Positions 16,191-25,569 of a DNA stretch of 64,000 nucleotides are shown here, piece by piece (positions within the stretch are counted from its first letter, which is position 1; every line of letters starts with the position of its first letter). The position numbers and the translations under genes are program-made. The stretch covers positions 1 through 64,000 of the forward strand of contig NZ_FQVM01000008.1 in assembly GCF_900129365.1 (NCBI RefSeq), read 5' to 3'. A model generated the notes under the pieces. That model ran no database searches and was not told where the DNA came from. It saw only the letters and a list, made by a program, of their open reading frames with translations. The stretch comes from Clostridium fallax. GTDB taxonomy: Bacteria; Bacillota; Clostridia; Clostridiales; Clostridiaceae.

Positions 16191-16649
16191 TTACTCTGCA
16201 ACTACACTTTCTATTAATTCTGATGTACATTTTGGACATCTAACAGCTTCTATTGGAATTTCACTACAACAATATGGACATTTCTTAGAAGTTGGAGTTT
16301 TCTCCTCCTTCTTCACTGCCATATCTTTTATCTTATTAAACTGTCTTACAACTATAAATATAGAAAAAGATATGATTAAAAAATTAATGATATTATTTAA
16401 AAACACACCATAATTTATAGTAGCTACTCCTGCTGTCTTTGCTTCTTGAAGAGAATTGAAATGCTGCCCACTTAAATTTATGTAAAGATTAGAAAAATCA
16501 ACCTTTCCAACTAAACTTCCTACTAATGGCATTATAATATCTTCAACTAAGGAAGAAACTATCTTTCCAAAAGCAGCACCGATTACAACTCCTATAGCTA
16601 AATCTAGAACATTTCCTTTCATTGCAAATTTTTTAAATTCTTTAAGCAT
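16191..16649 (-). CDS. mscL: Large-conductance mechanosensitive channel MscL with C-terminal zinc ribbon
   Basis: The first helix carries the MscL signature KGNVLDLAIGVVIGAAFGKIVSSLVEDIIMP (pore-lining gate) and a second helix lies at about residues 83-105. The protein opens under membrane tension to release solutes after osmotic downshock. Instead of the usual plain cytoplasmic helix the last ~30 residues form CPYCCSEIPIEAVRCPKCTSEL, a CxxC...CxxC zinc ribbon. The length of 152 residues is normal to slightly long. Confidence 0.93.
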   Translation of the reverse strand: MLKEFKKFAMKGNVLDLAIGVVIGAAFGKIVSSLVEDIIMPLVGSLVGKVDFSNLYINLSGQHFNSLQEAKTAGVATINYGVFLNNIINFLIISFSIFIVVRQFNKIKDMAVKKEEKTPTSKKCPYCCSEIPIEAVRCPKCTSELIESVVAE

Positions 16650-16856
16650 TTTTTAAAATTCCTTTCTTTTAATACCTGATATTTATTATTAAATGGTATT
16701 CTAATTATATTTTATATTATAAAAATAAAAATTTCCTTATAAAAATTAAATTTTTAAAGGTTATAAAGTCAATTTTTATCATTAAATAATTATTCCCTTA
16801 CAACCTCTAAAAAAACTAAAAATTTCATCTTAAATATCTATTACATAAGTTTGATT

Positions 16857-17885
16857 TTAATCTAAATCATCGAAATCAAAGGCAGCAGCTTTCGTATAGT
16901 TTGTAACCTTTGCCTCAAAAAAGTCTGTCTTAGTATTATTAAGCTTAGAAAAACTATCTATCCACTCCATTGGATGGCTTGTAATCTCTTTATAAAGTGG
17001 CTCTATACCTATTGCATTAAGTCTTAAATTAGAAATGTATTTTATATATTTTTCTATTAAATCATTATTAAGACCTAGTATTTCATTATTTGTTACATAT
17101 TGTCCCCACTCAATTTCATGTTCTACTCCAGTTCTCATCATTTCTCTAAACTCTATAATAAGTTTATCAGTAAAAATTTCTGGATTTTCCTTTTTAAGCT
17201 CTTTAATTATATTTTGAAATAAAACTAAATGAGTTACTTCATCCCTATTTATATATTTAAAAATAGTACTTGTAGCTGTCATTTTTCCTTGTCTTGCTAA
17301 TGTATAGAAAAAGCTAAAACCAGAATAAAAATATATACCTTCTAATATATAATTAGCCATAATAACTCTTAAAAAATTTTTAAGAGTAGCCTCATCATTA
17401 AACTCTTGATATATTCCTGCAATAAATTTATTCCTTTTTAAAAGATTCTCATCTTCCCTCCATTGATCATATATTTTATCTCTAGTTATTGGATTTGTAA
17501 CAGTATCTAAAATATATGAATAACTTTGAGCATGAATTTCTTCTTGAAAAGTTTGGATGTTCAAAAGTGATGATACTTCCGAAGCTGTAATATATCTTGA
17601 TAAATTAGGTAAATTTTCACTTTGTATTGAATCAAGAAAATTTAAAAAAGAAATTATCTTATCAAAGGCATTTCTTTCTCCATCAGTTAAATAAGGAAAT
17701 TGCTTTATATCTTCATTTAAGGATATTTCTTCTGGTATCCAAAAGTTATTTAACATAGTTCTATATAATTCTCTGGCCCAATCATATTTAATTCTATTCC
17801 ACTCTCTTAAATTTGTAGTATTACCATTTATTATTGATTCAGTTCCTCTATTACCATTTTCATTAAATATCATCTTCTTTAACAT
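16857..17885 (-). CDS. nrdB: Class I ribonucleotide reductase beta subunit NrdB
   Basis: The small subunit provides the tyrosyl radical to NrdA. With ATG 17885 as start (AAAGGAG upstream), numbering coincides with Escherichia coli NrdB: Glu115, His118 and radical Tyr122 in EEIHAQSY, with a second iron pair in RDEVTHLVLF. A longer reading from 17927 would overlap the nrdA end and is less likely. It starts 16 bases after the nrdA stop and is co-transcribed with it. Length is 342 residues. Confidence 0.95.
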   Translation of the reverse strand: MLKKMIFNENGNRGTESIINGNTTNLREWNRIKYDWARELYRTMLNNFWIPEEISLNEDIKQFPYLTDGERNAFDKIISFLNFLDSIQSENLPNLSRYITASEVSSLLNIQTFQEEIHAQSYSYILDTVTNPITRDKIYDQWREDENLLKRNKFIAGIYQEFNDEATLKNFLRVIMANYILEGIYFYSGFSFFYTLARQGKMTATSTIFKYINRDEVTHLVLFQNIIKELKKENPEIFTDKLIIEFREMMRTGVEHEIEWGQYVTNNEILGLNNDLIEKYIKYISNLRLNAIGIEPLYKEITSHPMEWIDSFSKLNNTKTDFFEAKVTNYTKAAAFDFDDLD

Positions 17886-17901
17886 ATAGTTTACATCTCC
17901 T

Positions 17902-20193
17902 TTAACTTGAACAGCTTGTACACTCATCCATTTCTATTGATTTATTTCTTATATAGTATATAGTCTTAACTCCTTGCTTAAAGGCTTCTACATACATATT
18001 TAATATATCCCTTGCCTTTACTTCTGGAGTAATATATAAATTAAAAGCTTGAGATTGATCTATATGTCTCTGCCTTGCAGCACAAGCTTTAATAGACCAT
18101 TGTTGATCTATAGTATGAGCTTCTTTATAGTACCAGAAATTCTCTTGATTTAGATTTGGAGCTGTTTTAGGTGTAAAGCTTCCTTTTTTCTCCTCTATAA
18201 AGAACTTTTTAAATACTGGATCTATTCCTGCTGTAGTATTTGCAATATTAGAAGTACTACCTGTAGGTGCTATGGCCATTATATATCCATTTCTCATACC
18301 ATATTTTTTAATATCTTCTTTTAACTTTTGCCACCTTTCAGAATTATAACCTCTTCTTTCAAAATATTTTCCTGTATGCCACTCTGAGCCTTCAAAAGCA
18401 GGATAAGATCCCTTTTCTTTAGAAATTTCCATTGATGCCTTAATTGATTCATAAGCTATTTCTTCAAATAATTTATCTGCCTCTTTTATATGCTCATCAC
18501 TTTCCCATCTTATTTTGTTATTTACAAGATAATAATGATATCCACTAGTTCCAAGGCCTATTGCTCTATACTTATTGCTAGTTATTTTAGATTCCATTAC
18601 AGGAAATTTATTAAGAGATATAACATTATCTAACATTCTTATTTGAAGAGGTATTATATCTTTTAAATCCCCTTTATTGACCTTACCTAAATTTATTGAA
18701 TTAAGGTTACAGGTTACCATATCACCTGATTTAACCCTTTCTACAACTTCATCAAACCCATTATCATTATTTACTTCTTCTTTTATTAATTCACTTTCAC
18801 TCATATTTTGAGCTATTTCATGACATAAATTAGAAGCATAAATCATTCCCTTATGCTTATTAGGATTAGCTCTATTTACAGTATCTCTAAAGAAAATAAA
18901 TGGAGTTCCTGTTTCTACAGCACTTTTCATTATTTTTTTCATTATATCAAGAGCTAATACAGATTCTCTAGGAATTAAGCTATTAGCCTCACATTCTAAA
19001 TATCTTTTAGTAAATTCCTTATTATCTTCATCATCAAAATAATCCTCTAAATTATATCCCATTACTTTATTTATCATATAAGGATCGAATAATGACCAAC
19101 TTTCTCTTTTTTCAAGTCTTTCCATAAATATATCTGGAATACTTACAGATGTAAAAATATCATGGGCTTTTCTTCTATCATCACCATTATTAGTTTTAAG
19201 GTCTAAAAAATCATATATATCCTTATGCCATATATCTAAAGTTATAGCTGCTCCACCTTTACGTTTTCCAAGTTGATCAACAGCTATAGCAGTATCATTA
19301 TAAAGTTTTATCCAAGGAACAACTCCACCAGAAGCGTTTTTATTTCCTCTTATTTCACTATTTAAAGCTCTTACCTTACCCATATATATACCAAGGGCTC
19401 CTCCATGTTTAGAAACCTTTGAAAATTTTTGATTAACATCATAAATAGACCAAAGATTATCTCCAACGGAAGATATAAAACAACTACTTAATTGATAAAA
19501 AGCTGTCCCTGCATTTCCTAATGTAGGTGTTGCAACAGTAACCTTAAGTTCACTAATAATATCATAAAATTTCTTTGCGTAATAAACTTTCTTTTCACCT
19601 TCCGGTATAGCTAAATGCATTGCTATAACCATGAATCTTTCTTGAGGCAATTCTAATATTTCACCATTAAATCCCTTTATTAAATATCTATCATTTAATA
19701 ATTTTATCCCTTCATAATTAAAAAGTTCATCTCTTTTAGGATCTATATATTTTCCCAGTTCTCTTATTTCTTCATCTGAATAATTTTCAGTTAAATACTT
19801 TCCATAAAGATTTTTATTAACTAACATATTTACAAGAGTGTAAAAATCACCATATCCAAAATTATTATAATTTCTATTTATCTTAGCTTCCTTATATAAA
19901 TCAAATGCAAGTAATCTAGCTGCAACATATTGCCAATTAGGATTAGCTTCTTTAGAACTATTTCCATATTCATCATTCTTTGTTTGAACAACCTTTTCTA
20001 TAGCTGTTTGAATAAGTATTTTTTGAATTTCCTTTGTACTCATTCCATCCCTAAATTGAATTCTAGAATCTACTTCTAACTCTAATGGATCACAGCCTTC
20101 TATACCCTCACAAGCAAGACTAACCATCTTTTTAGTTTTATTTACTTGTAACCTTTCATAATTTCCATTTCTTTTCTTTATTTTAATATCCAT
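17902..20193 (-). CDS. nrdA: Class I ribonucleotide reductase alpha subunit NrdA
   Basis: 763 residues: an N-terminal ATP-cone (IKKRNGNYERLQVNKTKKMV), then the ten-stranded barrel. Catalytic motifs are visible: the disulfide pair in SSCFISSV and VTCNLNSIN, the NLCHEI radical site, the GVKTIYYIRNK tyrosine pair, and the C-terminal CTSCSS for thioredoxin re-reduction. It reduces ribonucleoside diphosphates to deoxy forms and is the oxygen-dependent type. Two NrdR boxes and a leader hairpin lie upstream. Confidence 0.96.
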   Translation of the reverse strand: MDIKIKKRNGNYERLQVNKTKKMVSLACEGIEGCDPLELEVDSRIQFRDGMSTKEIQKILIQTAIEKVVQTKNDEYGNSSKEANPNWQYVAARLLAFDLYKEAKINRNYNNFGYGDFYTLVNMLVNKNLYGKYLTENYSDEEIRELGKYIDPKRDELFNYEGIKLLNDRYLIKGFNGEILELPQERFMVIAMHLAIPEGEKKVYYAKKFYDIISELKVTVATPTLGNAGTAFYQLSSCFISSVGDNLWSIYDVNQKFSKVSKHGGALGIYMGKVRALNSEIRGNKNASGGVVPWIKLYNDTAIAVDQLGKRKGGAAITLDIWHKDIYDFLDLKTNNGDDRRKAHDIFTSVSIPDIFMERLEKRESWSLFDPYMINKVMGYNLEDYFDDEDNKEFTKRYLECEANSLIPRESVLALDIMKKIMKSAVETGTPFIFFRDTVNRANPNKHKGMIYASNLCHEIAQNMSESELIKEEVNNDNGFDEVVERVKSGDMVTCNLNSINLGKVNKGDLKDIIPLQIRMLDNVISLNKFPVMESKITSNKYRAIGLGTSGYHYYLVNNKIRWESDEHIKEADKLFEEIAYESIKASMEISKEKGSYPAFEGSEWHTGKYFERRGYNSERWQKLKEDIKKYGMRNGYIMAIAPTGSTSNIANTTAGIDPVFKKFFIEEKKGSFTPKTAPNLNQENFWYYKEAHTIDQQWSIKACAARQRHIDQSQAFNLYITPEVKARDILNMYVEAFKQGVKTIYYIRNKSIEMDECTSCSS

Positions 20194-20281
20194 TTCTTAA
20201 TCCTTACCTTCTCTTATATTTTAAATCATTAAATAATTCTTATTAACAAACAAATATTTTTCATTGATTATTATAAAAGCA

Positions 20282-20316
20282 AACCTATAACTTTTCAACT
20301 TTCAAAACTATAGGTT
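20282..20316 (-). promoter_or_regulatory. Leader hairpin of nrdA
   Basis: On the minus strand AACCTATA pairs with TATAGGTT, extended inward by TTTT with AAAA, forming a stem of about 12 bp. It lies between the NrdR boxes and the nrdA ATG and is followed by TGCTTTTATAAT. It may be an attenuator or an mRNA-stabilising stem. Confidence 0.45.
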
Positions 20317-20326
20317 AATCAAAAAA

Positions 20327-20373
20327 ACAATATATATTGTGTTGTTTCCTATTTCTTTCACTATATATTGTAC
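20327..20373 (-). promoter_or_regulatory. Two NrdR boxes upstream of nrdA
   Basis: Box 1 ACAATATATATTGTGT (20327-20342) and box 2 (20358-20373, core CTATATATTG) both match the NrdR consensus ACACWATATATWGTGT. Their centres are 31 bp apart, about three helical turns, the arrangement known for NrdR repression. Binding of NrdR to dATP-loaded sites would repress nrdAB. Confidence 0.85.
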
Positions 20374-20578
20374 ATATATGATATTACTACAATAATAGCT
20401 ATAAATTCCTATTCATCATTAAATCAAAACTATGTAAAAATATCTAAATACAAAAAATATTACTAAAAAAATTCAGTAATATTAAAATAATATTGATTAT
20501 ATAAAATTATCTTATACTTTAAATTATAAGTATAAATTTTTAGTGTTATTTATATTGACCATATTTAAATTTATTTAA
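20374..20578. other. Intergenic region upstream of the NrdR boxes
   Basis: AT-rich bases between the broken zinc-ribbon gene and the NrdR boxes. They include the likely nrdA promoter, but a -35/-10 pair with correct spacing was not found. Confidence 0.35.
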
Positions 20579-21138
20579 TTAATCTATTATATGTACCTTG
20601 CCAATTCCAAAGTTCCTATATGCATTTGGTTCTGTAAATTGAATTTTATAAATTCCTGGATTTACAAATGTGTATTTAATAGCTAGCTTAGACCACTCCG
20701 GATTAATTTCACTTAAATCGGAATCTATTAGCTCTTCACTTCTTCCATTACTTTTATATATCTGTAGCTTTAATCTATTTATATTAAATTTTTTTAGGAT
20801 TCTTTAATTCAATAGTAATAGTTACCTGCTTTAAAACTATCTCCTTTATTTATTGGTAATAATTGCGAATCTACTTTTTCACAAAACACAACAGAATTAA
20901 CCCCGCCTTTCCAAATCACCATTATTCTAAATAGACATATGACTGCTATAATAATTGCTATAATAGGTTTAATCCATTTACTTATAAGTGTTTTATCTGT
21001 TTTATTAATTAAAAAATATTCAAAATTAAAAACTCTTTTATCAAATAAATCTTCATTTAAATTAATCAAACTATACCCACAATATACACAGAATTTACTG
21101 TTATCACTGTTATTCTCTCTACAATTAGGACATATCAT
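20579..21138 (-). pseudogene. Broken zinc-ribbon membrane protein gene (two frameshifts)
   Basis: The intact part (20809-21138) encodes an N-terminal double zinc ribbon, CPNCRENNSDNSKFCVYCGYS, a membrane helix at about residues 57-75, and then stops. Beyond the stop, coding continues in other frames: VTITIELKNPKK, then FNINRLKLQIYKSNG through NPGIYKIQFTEPN to a natural stop at 20579. A first shift is near 20820. The second is repaired by removing one base of a T7 run at 20789-20795 (A7 on the coding strand). Decay, phase variation or a sequencing error are all possible. Confidence 0.7.
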
Positions 21139-21351
21139 AACTAATTCTCTCCTTATATTAGCTTCATTAATATATTCTATAAATTGTTATTAAAATTTTT
21201 AATGGCTCTTCTAATTTGTTATCATAATTAAAACTTTTAAATAATTATAGTAAAATTTAAAGCTATCCCCTCTTTTTCCTTAAAATATATTTAATTCTCA
21301 TTCTTATCTACAATTTAGATAAAAACTACTTAATTTTAAATTTAAAAAAAT

Positions 21352-21374
21352 AAGCTAAGTTTAAAACTTAGCTT
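21352..21374 (-). terminator. Terminator of the YitT gene at 21420
   Basis: AAGCTAAGTTTTAAACTTAGCTT on the minus strand is an almost perfect palindrome followed by ATTTTTTT. Confidence 0.8.
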
Positions 21375-21419
21375 TACAATTTAATTTTTCATATGTAGAT
21401 TTACACCAATATTAAATTC

Positions 21420-22274
21420 TTATATCAATGAATTGTCAACAAACTTTCCTATTACCTCTACAGTTGGCTGTACATTAACAAAAGCCTTAGGATCTATATC
21501 TAATATATTTTTCTTTATAAAAAGTAATTCATGCTTAGAAATAACTGTAACTACAGAGCTTAATTTTTCATTTTTATATGCACCAAAAAAATCATGACCT
21601 ACAGTAACTCCACGCATATTATTTTCAAGAAGATTTTGTACTACTTCTTTTTCCTTTGTTGTAAAAATTGTAACTGTTAACTTATATTGTTGCACATAGA
21701 ATATGTCTATAATTTTAGTCATAGTATATATAGCAACTAAGCTGTAAAGAGCTTTTTCCCACCCATACATAATGCCTGCAATTGAAACTATAATACCATT
21801 AAGTATCATACCTAATTGACCTACCGACTTACCAGTTAGTTTTTGTACAACTAGAACTATAATGTCTGTTCCACCTGTTGAAAAGCCAGCTCTAAAGCAG
21901 AACCCAACACCAGCACCTGTTAATACTCCACCAAATATAGCAGCTAATAATTGATTATTAGTTATAGTTGCAACAGGAATTATTTTAATAAAGAATGATG
22001 AAAGAACAACAGCAATTAAAGTATACACTGTAAACTTTTTACCAAGCTTACACCAAGATATGTATATAAGTGGTAAGTTAACTAATAGCACCCACATTGA
22101 AATACTTATGTTAATATGTAATAAATCAGTTCCAAGAGATGATAATAATTGAGCAAGACCTGTAACTCCTCCTGAATATATATTAGCAGGAGTTAAAAAG
22201 CAATTAATACCAACACCAGCTAAAAAACCATAAAATAATGTGGCTATCAATCTATTTATCAACTTAAAATTCAT
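21420..22274 (-). CDS. YitT family membrane protein (DUF161/DUF2179)
   Basis: 284 residues: five to six membrane helices with FLAGVGINCFLTPANIYSGGVTGLAQLL and STGGTDIIVL, followed by a cytoplasmic DUF2179 domain (MRGVTVGHDFFGAYKNEK). The family is widespread in Firmicutes and of uncertain function. Two further homologues lie at 56843-58634. The ATG has AGGAGG directly upstream. It appears to be transcribed alone. Confidence 0.85.
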   Translation of the reverse strand: MNFKLINRLIATLFYGFLAGVGINCFLTPANIYSGGVTGLAQLLSSLGTDLLHINISISMWVLLVNLPLIYISWCKLGKKFTVYTLIAVVLSSFFIKIIPVATITNNQLLAAIFGGVLTGAGVGFCFRAGFSTGGTDIIVLVVQKLTGKSVGQLGMILNGIIVSIAGIMYGWEKALYSLVAIYTMTKIIDIFYVQQYKLTVTIFTTKEKEVVQNLLENNMRGVTVGHDFFGAYKNEKLSSVVTVISKHELLFIKKNILDIDPKAFVNVQPTVEVIGKFVDNSLI

Positions 22275-22872
22275 TAAAACACCTCCCTAATATTTAGCTT
22301 TAAATCTCTCATAATATTATAATAAATCCTAAAATATAAACTGTTATCCTTTCTATATCTACTTTAACATTATTTAAAACTTCTTCCAATATTATACGAC
22401 ATAATAAAATAAAATTTTATACTATAATATTTTATATTATTAGTTTTTATTTTTATTATAAATATAATTATATTTATAATTAATTTACAGTATTTAATAC
22501 ATTCATAATTTTTTATATTTTAATACCACTTAATTTTATCTTATTTAAAATATTCTCTCTTATACTTACTTTATATATAGTTTAATAATATTATTATTGC
22601 ACTAAAATTTAAGTTTAAAATAACTTATAACTTTAAATAAACAAAAATCATAAACATAAAAACAACTTAATTTCTTTATAAAAGGTAAATGTAATTATTT
22701 ACTTAAAAAAAGGCATCTTAAAATAATTATAAAAGTCATTTTAAGACACCTACTTTAAATTTATTGTATATCTGACAATATATTGTTATTTTATTTAAAA
22801 TGGACTTATCATTGCTTTTATGTGGTTATATTAGTGGTATTTAAATTGTTTTATTATAAATAATTTAATATG
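22275..22872. other. 598-base AT-rich intergenic region
   Basis: No open reading frame of note. The terminator of the oxidoreductase gene lies at 22711-22751. The rest contains the upstream region of the YitT gene and plain AT-rich sequence. Confidence 0.4.
22711..22751 (-). terminator. Terminator of the SDR gene
   Basis: AGGCATCTTAAAAT pairs with ATTTTAAGACACCT; on the minus strand the stem is followed by a T7 run. Confidence 0.75.
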
Positions 22873-23634
22873 CTATGGTCTAAGACCTGAACCACCTTGC
22901 ACTGATATAGTTTCTCCTGTAATATAATTTGAATCATCACTTGCTAAAAATACACATACTCTACCTATATCCTCTTTAACATCTCCAAACCTTCCTAAGG
23001 GGATACTTTTAACATTTTGAGCATACATTTCTGGATATTCTTTTTTCCATTTCTCTAACCCTGGAGTCATTGCTAATGGACATACTACATTTACATTTAT
23101 TCCATACTCGCCCCATTCAGTTGCAGCAACTCTAGATAAACCTCTAATTCCTTCCTTTGCCGCTGCATAGGATGCTTGTCCGGGTCTTCCTGATATTCCA
23201 GCTCCTGATGCAAAATTTATTACCTTTCCCTTTGTCTCTTTTAAATATGGAAAAGCATACTTCATATAATTAAATGTAGCATATAAACCTGAATTAATAG
23301 CTAAATCAAAATCTTCTTTACTATGATCTACTAATAATACTCCTGATTTTGAAACTTGAGCATTATTGACTAAAATGTCTAGTTTTCCAAAGGTCTTTAC
23401 TGTCTCCTTTATAACATTTTTTACAGCCTCTTCATCGGCTCCATCTGCAACTATAGGTAAAACCTTTATATTATATTCCTTTTCTAATTTTTCTTTTGAA
23501 TCTTCTAAAGTAGATAGAGTTCTACCAGTTATAACTAGATTTGCCCCCTCACTTGCAAAGGCAGAAGCTACTCCATATCCTATTCCTTTTCCTCCACCGG
23601 TTATAATTGCCACTTTATTATTTAATTTACTCAT
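22873..23634 (-). CDS. Short-chain dehydrogenase/reductase (SDR family)
   Basis: 253 residues of the classical SDR type: Rossmann motif TGGGKGIGYG (residues 12-21), VNNAQV, catalytic Ser in NFASGAGISG and YAAAKEG with Tyr-Lys, and a C-terminal SDDSNYITGETISVQGG. It oxidises or reduces an alcohol/ketone with NAD(P). The family resembles FabG-type and sugar or steroid dehydrogenases, and substrate cannot be assigned. AGGAGGGACT precedes the ATG. It appears monocistronic. Confidence 0.87.
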   Translation of the reverse strand: MSKLNNKVAIITGGGKGIGYGVASAFASEGANLVITGRTLSTLEDSKEKLEKEYNIKVLPIVADGADEEAVKNVIKETVKTFGKLDILVNNAQVSKSGVLLVDHSKEDFDLAINSGLYATFNYMKYAFPYLKETKGKVINFASGAGISGRPGQASYAAAKEGIRGLSRVAATEWGEYGINVNVVCPLAMTPGLEKWKKEYPEMYAQNVKSIPLGRFGDVKEDIGRVCVFLASDDSNYITGETISVQGGSGLRP

Positions 23635-24072
23635 TTCCAGTCCCTCCTAATATTAGATTTATTCTCACATAGAAAAATGTACATATAGCTAATACACCCT
23701 ATTTACTACATTTATAATTCATATGTTACTGGATAATAAGTTATGTTTATTAGAACTTTAACCATATTAATAAAGCATTTTATAAAATCTATATTATTAT
23801 AAATATTACCATTATTTTCATAATTTGTGTATATATTTATAAGTATATTATCTTAATAATTTATATATTTGCTTATAATTAATAAGTATCATTTTACTAA
23901 TGTTTGTTAATTAAATTTCTCATAATATAAATTTAATTCTAGTATTTATGTAAACCATATTATATTAAATAAAATAATCTATACTATACTTTATTTTTAT
24001 TTAATCTCAAGGATATAATTTTTAATATTTATAAATTAGAATATGTATCTTAATTTTATTATGTATTTTTAT
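23635..24072. other. AT-rich intergenic region
   Basis: 438 bases with the SDR upstream region. I see no gene, riboswitch or convincing terminator for the pseudouridine synthase here. Confidence 0.35.
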
Positions 24073-24840
24073 TTATAGATTTTCTAATAAACTTTCAACT
24101 TCTATTTCTCTTAATAGTCTATACTCACCTTTTTCTAAGGATTCATCTAAATTTAGTTTTCCAATAGAAGTTCTTTTTAAATATACTACATGACAACCTA
24201 CTGACTTTAACATACGCTTTACTTGGTGCTTGCAGCCTTCTGATATAGTAAGGTATCCAGAAACTACTGGTTGATCATGATAATTTATAATTGTATGAAT
24301 CTCATCTTTTAAATCTTTATACAGACCATATTTTTCTACTTTTATTTTTGCAGGTTCTGTTAACATAGTACCTTTTTTAATATAAACTCCCTCTTCTAAA
24401 ATTTTCATATCTTCTTCACTTAATTCTCCTAAAGCCCAAAAGAAATAAGTCTTTTCAACATGCTTTGTAGGATGCATTAATTTATGTTCAAATTCACCAT
24501 CATTAGTAAATAATAATAATCCTTCCGTATCCTTGTCTAATCTTCCAACATGAAATAATCCATCTATATCAATATCATTTAAAAAATCAAATACAGTTTT
24601 GTGAATCATATCTTTCTTTGCAGTAATATATCCACCAGGTTTATTAAACATATAATATACCTTATCAGTATAAGCAACTACTTCATCAAGATATTGAATA
24701 ACGTCTAGCTTTTCATTAATTTCTAAAGACGGTATTAAAACTACTTTTCCATCAACCTTAACTTTTCCTTCTTTTATGTAATTTCTAACTTCTTTTCTTT
24801 TACCTACAGATGATTGTGCTAAAAATTTATCTAATCTCAT
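24073..24840 (-). CDS. RsuA/RluB family pseudouridine synthase
   Basis: 255 residues: an N-terminal S4 RNA-binding domain (MRLDKFLAQSSVGKRKEVRNYIKEGKV), then the RsuA-type catalytic domain with VGRLDKDTEGLLLFTNDG (catalytic Asp in RLDKDT). It converts uridine to pseudouridine in ribosomal RNA, probably 16S U516 by analogy with RsuA; the 23S specificity of RluB is also possible. The ribosome binding site GGAG is somewhat distant from the ATG. Confidence 0.85.
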   Translation of the reverse strand: MRLDKFLAQSSVGKRKEVRNYIKEGKVKVDGKVVLIPSLEINEKLDVIQYLDEVVAYTDKVYYMFNKPGGYITAKKDMIHKTVFDFLNDIDIDGLFHVGRLDKDTEGLLLFTNDGEFEHKLMHPTKHVEKTYFFWALGELSEEDMKILEEGVYIKKGTMLTEPAKIKVEKYGLYKDLKDEIHTIINYHDQPVVSGYLTISEGCKHQVKRMLKSVGCHVVYLKRTSIGKLNLDESLEKGEYRLLREIEVESLLENL

Positions 24841-24893
24841 GTATATTTAAGTATTTCTCCTTTGTTTATTTTTACTTAATTAAGAATTAAAAA

Positions 24894-24963
24894 TATGCTG
24901 TTTTTTCACTTCACATATCTTAAAATTATATAAAAAGAAAAGCTCATGAAAAATACAGCAATA
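24894..24963. repeat. Long inverted repeat upstream of pseudouridine synthase
   Basis: ATATGCTGTTTTTTCA pairs with TGAAAAATACAGCAATAT with small bulges and a loop of about 38 bases. It lies about 55 bases upstream of the ATG on the minus strand and is followed there by TATTTTTAATT, so it could be a leader attenuator. Confidence 0.4.
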
Positions 24964-25391
24964 TTTTATCTTATATTAAATTATTTTTTATCATTTTTAT
25001 TTTCTTATTACCATTTTAAAATGTTTTAATTATACTTAATGACTTTTAAACATATTAAGTATAGATAGTATAATGTTAGGATTTTTTATTGTCAATATTT
25101 TTAAAATACTAATGAAAGTATCTATCACCAATTATTATAAAGCCTCCTTTATATTTTCCTTGATGATATTAAATATTTTATTTTTATACATAAATCAAAT
25201 TCCTCTGTGCAATAAAACTCATTAAAATACTTACTTAGTGAAAATTTTTCTTTATGTTTATTCATATATTGAACTTTACAGTTACTTAAGAATATTAAAT
25301 TATATCCTTTAAATACTTAAGTATATATAAAGCACCTTCATATTATTTTTATACATCAATATATAATAGATGTTTTCAGAATAATTAAAAG

Positions 25392-25430
25392 AGACTAAGC
25401 TTACGGATAACTATTTCCAAAACTTAGTCT
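25392..25430 (-). terminator. Terminator of the RlmD-type methyltransferase gene
   Basis: AGACTAAG pairs with CTTAGTCT around a 23-base loop, followed by CTTTTAATT on the minus strand. The loop contains ATCCGTA. Confidence 0.55.
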
Positions 25431-25569
25431 ATTACTTCTCTATGTTTTCAAAAAAATAAATCTACTAAAACATTTCTTAGTAAAATTAATTAAATTATAT
25501 CAAAATATCTCAATACATATTTAATTACTTCCACTTTTTAAGTTTAGGTTAATTTCTTAGCAAATTTTA

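Larger units (their letters stand above)
24841..25569. other. 729-base region without a recognised gene
   Basis: It holds an inverted repeat at 24894-24963 ahead of the pseudouridine synthase gene, a short ORF remnant around 25155-25275, and the rlmD-type terminator at 25392-25430. On the minus strand a 38-codon frame starting MNKHKEKFSL reads into a stop with an alternative frame continuing, which looks like a decayed small gene. Confidence 0.4.

Noticed and set aside
25155..25275. 38-codon minus-strand frame MNKHKEKFSL
   Set aside because: No good ribosome binding site, no recognised family, and interrupted reading; mentioned as debris but not called as a gene.
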